Assembly: GCA_934168325.1 (NCBI GenBank)
Contig: CAKPNG010000053.1
Location: 1 to 8,163 of the forward strand
DNA: 8,163 bases
Origin: an uncultured Bacilli bacterium
GTDB taxonomy: Bacteria; Bacillota_I; Bacilli_A; RFN20; CAG-826
Direction: 5' to 3'
Part shown: piece by piece, positions 6,386 through 8,163 of the stretch
Position numbering within the stretch: the stretch's first letter is position 1
Layout: each line of letters begins with the position of its first letter
The notes under the pieces: model-generated
What the model was told of the DNA's origin: nothing
Seen by the model: the letters and a program-made list of their open reading frames with translations, nothing else
Database searches by the model: none
Program-made: the position numbers and the translations under genes

Positions 6386-7726
6386 ATGTACATTGAATCT
6401 GAAGTTTTAGAATTAAAAGAGAGATTTACAGACTCTCTTTTAAGAGATATTGTTGCTTTTTTAAACACACAGGGTGGAGAAATCTATGTTGGTATAACTG
6501 ATTTGGGAGAGATAAAAGGTATTCCTAATAATCAAATGGATGAAACTCAAAAGAAAATATCTGATTGTATAACCTCTCAGATAGAGCCAAATCCTCAAGC
6601 TGAGATTACAACAATACCTATAATTGAAAATGGCAAAAATGTAATAAAAATTATTGTTGGGAAAGGCTACAAACCAATTTATTGCATTAAAAAATATGGT
6701 TTTTCTTCCAAAGGATGCCTCGTTAGAATTGGTACTACTTGTAAAGAAATGAGTTCTGTTGAAATTGAATATAGATATCAGAAGAATTTTATTGATGATG
6801 ATTTTATATTAAAAGCTCCTTCTCATTATGCTCCACTATCTTTTGATATGATGAAAATACTTTTAACAAGCAAAGGATATCACATTAATCAAAATGCTTT
6901 TGAATCTAATTTTAGTCTATTGATGAAAAATGGTGAATACAACTTAATGGCTGAACTTCTTGCAGATAAAAATATGGTACCTCTTATCTTTGTAAAATTC
7001 AGAGGAAATACTAAAGCAACTATTTCACAAAGAAGCGATTATGGTGATCAAAGTATTTTGCTTGGATTACAGCGACTAAAGGATAGACTTATTGCGGAAA
7101 ATATTTGTATTACAGATACTACTGTTAGACCTAGAATTGATGAATATCTTTACGACATGGACTGTGTTAATGAAGCTTTAGTGAATGCAATTGTTCACAA
7201 TGATTGGACAATATCTGAACCATTAGTGTCATTTTATAGTGATAGAATTGAGATTACATCCCACGGTGGAATTCCAAGAGAGATAACGAAAAATGATTTT
7301 TTTAACGGCGTAAGCCATCCTAGAAATTCTGTATTAATGAGAATATTTTTGAAATTAGGAATTGTTGAACATACAGGTCATGGTATCCCTAAAATTATAG
7401 AAAAATACGGCAAAGAAGCATTTGATATTCACGATACATATATTAATGTAATTATTCCATTCAATAAGAAAGTTGCTAACACAATGCCAAGTGGCAAAAA
7501 TGATGGCAAAAATGATGACAAAAATCTTTCAGGTGAATTAACTGATAACGAGAAAAGGGTTTTGCTTGAATTAATTAATAATCCTAGTATCCCTTATGAC
7601 ACTTTAGTTGTTGAACTTGGAATATCTAGAAGAACAGTATCGAGAGTATTTGTGTCTCTCGTTGAGAAAGGATTTATTGAAAGAATAGGTACAAACAAAA
7701 AGGGGTACTGGAAAATTATTAAATAA
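6386..7726 (+). CDS. AlbA_2/Schlafen-type ATP-binding regulator with winged-helix C-terminus
   Basis: The 446-residue protein has three parts. Residues 1-125 form an AlbA_2 (Schlafen AAA_4-like) domain with SEVLELKE, IVAFLNTQGGEIYVGITDLG and VRIGTT. Residues about 185-360 contain a GHKL-like (HATPase_c_4) region with VNEALVNAIVHNDW (261-274), SHGGIP (292-297) and PRNSVLMRIFLKLGIVEHTG followed by HGIPKI (312-337). Residues 385-446 form a winged helix with TLVVELGISRRTVSRVFVSLVEKGFIERIG. A linker at 370-380, GKNDGKNDDKN, precedes it. Such proteins are usually annotated as putative transcriptional regulators or ATP-binding proteins; their targets are mostly unknown, and some AlbA_2 proteins take part in defence or RNA processing. 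The upstream repeats suggest that it controls its own promoter (inference). It lies between a transposase remnant and a lone lipoprotein gene, consistent with an acquired accessory gene. It looks intact. Confidence 0.85.
   Translation: MYIESEVLELKERFTDSLLRDIVAFLNTQGGEIYVGITDLGEIKGIPNNQMDETQKKISDCITSQIEPNPQAEITTIPIIENGKNVIKIIVGKGYKPIYCIKKYGFSSKGCLVRIGTTCKEMSSVEIEYRYQKNFIDDDFILKAPSHYAPLSFDMMKILLTSKGYHINQNAFESNFSLLMKNGEYNLMAELLADKNMVPLIFVKFRGNTKATISQRSDYGDQSILLGLQRLKDRLIAENICITDTTVRPRIDEYLYDMDCVNEALVNAIVHNDWTISEPLVSFYSDRIEITSHGGIPREITKNDFFNGVSHPRNSVLMRIFLKLGIVEHTGHGIPKIIEKYGKEAFDIHDTYINVIIPFNKKVANTMPSGKNDGKNDDKNLSGELTDNEKRVLLELINNPSIPYDTLVVELGISRRTVSRVFVSLVEKGFIERIGTNKKGYWKIIK
6631..6640 (+). 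repeat. Isolated intragenic TGGCAAAAAT copy
   Basis: This is an exact copy of the promoter 10-mer, about 245 bases into the AlbA_2 gene, encoding NGKN at about residues 82-85. It is in the same reading phase (GKN) as the tandem copies near the 3' end. Confidence 0.6.
7492..7525 (+). repeat. In-frame 12-bp tandem repeat carrying the operator-like 10-mer
   Basis: TGGCAAAAAT at 7492-7501 and 7504-7513, then TGACAAAAAT at 7516-7525, form a 12-bp tandem repeat. It encodes GKND-GKND-DKN between the ATPase-like region and the winged helix. The 12-bp period preserves the frame. The unit equals the motif found twice in the gene's promoter. It may be a flexible peptide linker, an internal DNA-binding site, or both. 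Confidence 0.75.
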
Positions 7727-7751
7727 TTATATGACAAGAATAATAATGAAC

Positions 7752-7798
7752 GAGGTTAGTTATTTAATTTTCTTGCAATTATAAAATAAACTAATCTC
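7752..7798. repeat. Inverted repeat after the AlbA_2 gene
   Basis: GAGGTTAGTT (7752-7761) and AACTAATCTC (7789-7798) pair as a 10-bp stem with one G-U pair, extendable by four A-T pairs after a one-base bulge. On the plus strand it is followed by A residues, not T, so it is not a classic terminator. It could protect a 3' end or be part of a regulatory structure ahead of the lipoprotein gene. Confidence 0.35.
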
Positions 7799-7830
7799 AA
7801 AAAAATCTTGAATAGAATTTTTTTTATTTT
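7799..7830 (+). terminator. Weak A-T-only terminator candidate
   Basis: AAAAAAAT (7799-7806) can pair with ATTTTTTT (7817-7824) across a 10-base loop, with T residues continuing to about 7830. With no GC pair the hairpin would be weak. It is the only terminator-like candidate between the AlbA_2 gene and the lipoprotein gene. Confidence 0.25.
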
Positions 7831-7857
7831 AAAATTAAAAATAGAAGGGAAAGAAAA

Positions 7858-8097
7858 ATGAAAAATAAAATCTTTTTAAGTTTGTTGGGTGTTTTAATTT
7901 TGACTGGTTGTAATAATACGTGTAAAGAAGATGGCTCATATTCTACTGTTTTATTACCTGATACAATCAGTAAATATGAATTAGGAATTATTACTTATAT
8001 AGAAAAAGAAGATACATATAATTTTAAGTTCTATAATTTTAATATGGAATATAAAAGTATTGAGAAAGGTATGTTAATAGATAAAGAAGTTAAATAA
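7858..8097 (+). CDS. Small predicted lipoprotein, function unknown
   Basis: The 79-residue product has a short lipoprotein signal: positive MKNK, a hydrophobic stretch at about 5-15, and a lipobox LTGC ending at C18. The mature chain of about 62 residues would be lipid-anchored outside the cytoplasmic membrane. It has one further Cys (C22) and alternating polar and aromatic residues in ITYIEKEDTYNFKFYNFNM, which suggests beta structure. The ribosome site AGAAGGGA (7843-7850) lies 7 bases before ATG. No family is recognised. It is transcribed in the same direction as the AlbA_2 gene, with 131 bases between them holding repeats, so co-transcription is doubtful. It could be a complete small lipoprotein or the truncated front of a longer one. 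The next 66 bases to the window edge show no clear gene. Confidence 0.6.
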   Translation: MKNKIFLSLLGVLILTGCNNTCKEDGSYSTVLLPDTISKYELGIITYIEKEDTYNFKFYNFNMEYKSIEKGMLIDKEVK

Positions 8098-8163
8098 AAA
8101 AGTTAAATCCGAAAAAGCCCTTTTCTAATTCTTAAGTCCGTAAATATAATAATAGTGATGTTG

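Noticed and set aside
7492..7525. The tandem repeat as a CRISPR array
   Set aside because: The unit is 12 bp, continuous, in frame and without spacers; it is a coding tandem repeat.
8098..8163. Promoter for a gene beyond the right edge, from TATAAT at 8145-8150
   Set aside because: No acceptable -35 hexamer lies at the right distance, and AT-rich DNA produces such hexamers often.

Overview
The window is AT-rich chromosomal DNA. Its Shine-Dalgarno sites (GGAGG types) and gene families fit a low-GC Bacillota or related gut-type bacterium. Tryptophan is encoded by TGG, and nothing points to TGA being read as Trp. The lineage is inferred from composition and gene families only.

Layout. Positions 1-222 carry no convincing gene. 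They hold a slightly GC-richer edge segment followed by two long AT-rich inverted repeats, one of which is placed to terminate the next gene. Two minus-strand genes follow: hypoxanthine phosphoribosyltransferase (hpt, 223-780) and, upstream of it, a PucR/CdaR-type regulator (842-2026). The regulator is divergent from a three-gene plus-strand cluster at 2130-5253: a GldA-type metal-dependent dehydrogenase, a KdgT-family permease with a long His-rich tail, and an alpha-acetolactate decarboxylase. A GC-rich hairpin at 5273-5299 closes this cluster. The decarboxylase makes acetoin from acetolactate, and GldA-type enzymes can reduce acetoin to 2,3-butanediol. The cluster therefore looks like an uptake, decarboxylation and NADH-oxidation module under local control. 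No acetolactate synthase is present in the window.

Positions 5300-6300 hold a heavily decayed ISLre2/UPF0236-like transposase on the minus strand. It has frameshifts, stops and no C-terminal part. Next comes an AlbA_2/Schlafen-type ATP-binding regulator (6386-7726) with a winged-helix C-terminus, and then a small lipoprotein gene (7858-8097). This right half looks like accessory DNA.

The most striking signal is the 10-mer TGGCAAAAAT. I found it five times in the window, all within or just upstream of the AlbA_2 gene. Two copies lie 20 bp apart around the predicted -35 element. Three more lie inside the gene, two of them (plus a one-base variant) as a 12-bp tandem repeat encoding a GKND linker just before the DNA-binding domain. 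This suggests an autoregulator whose operator sequence also occurs within its own coding sequence.
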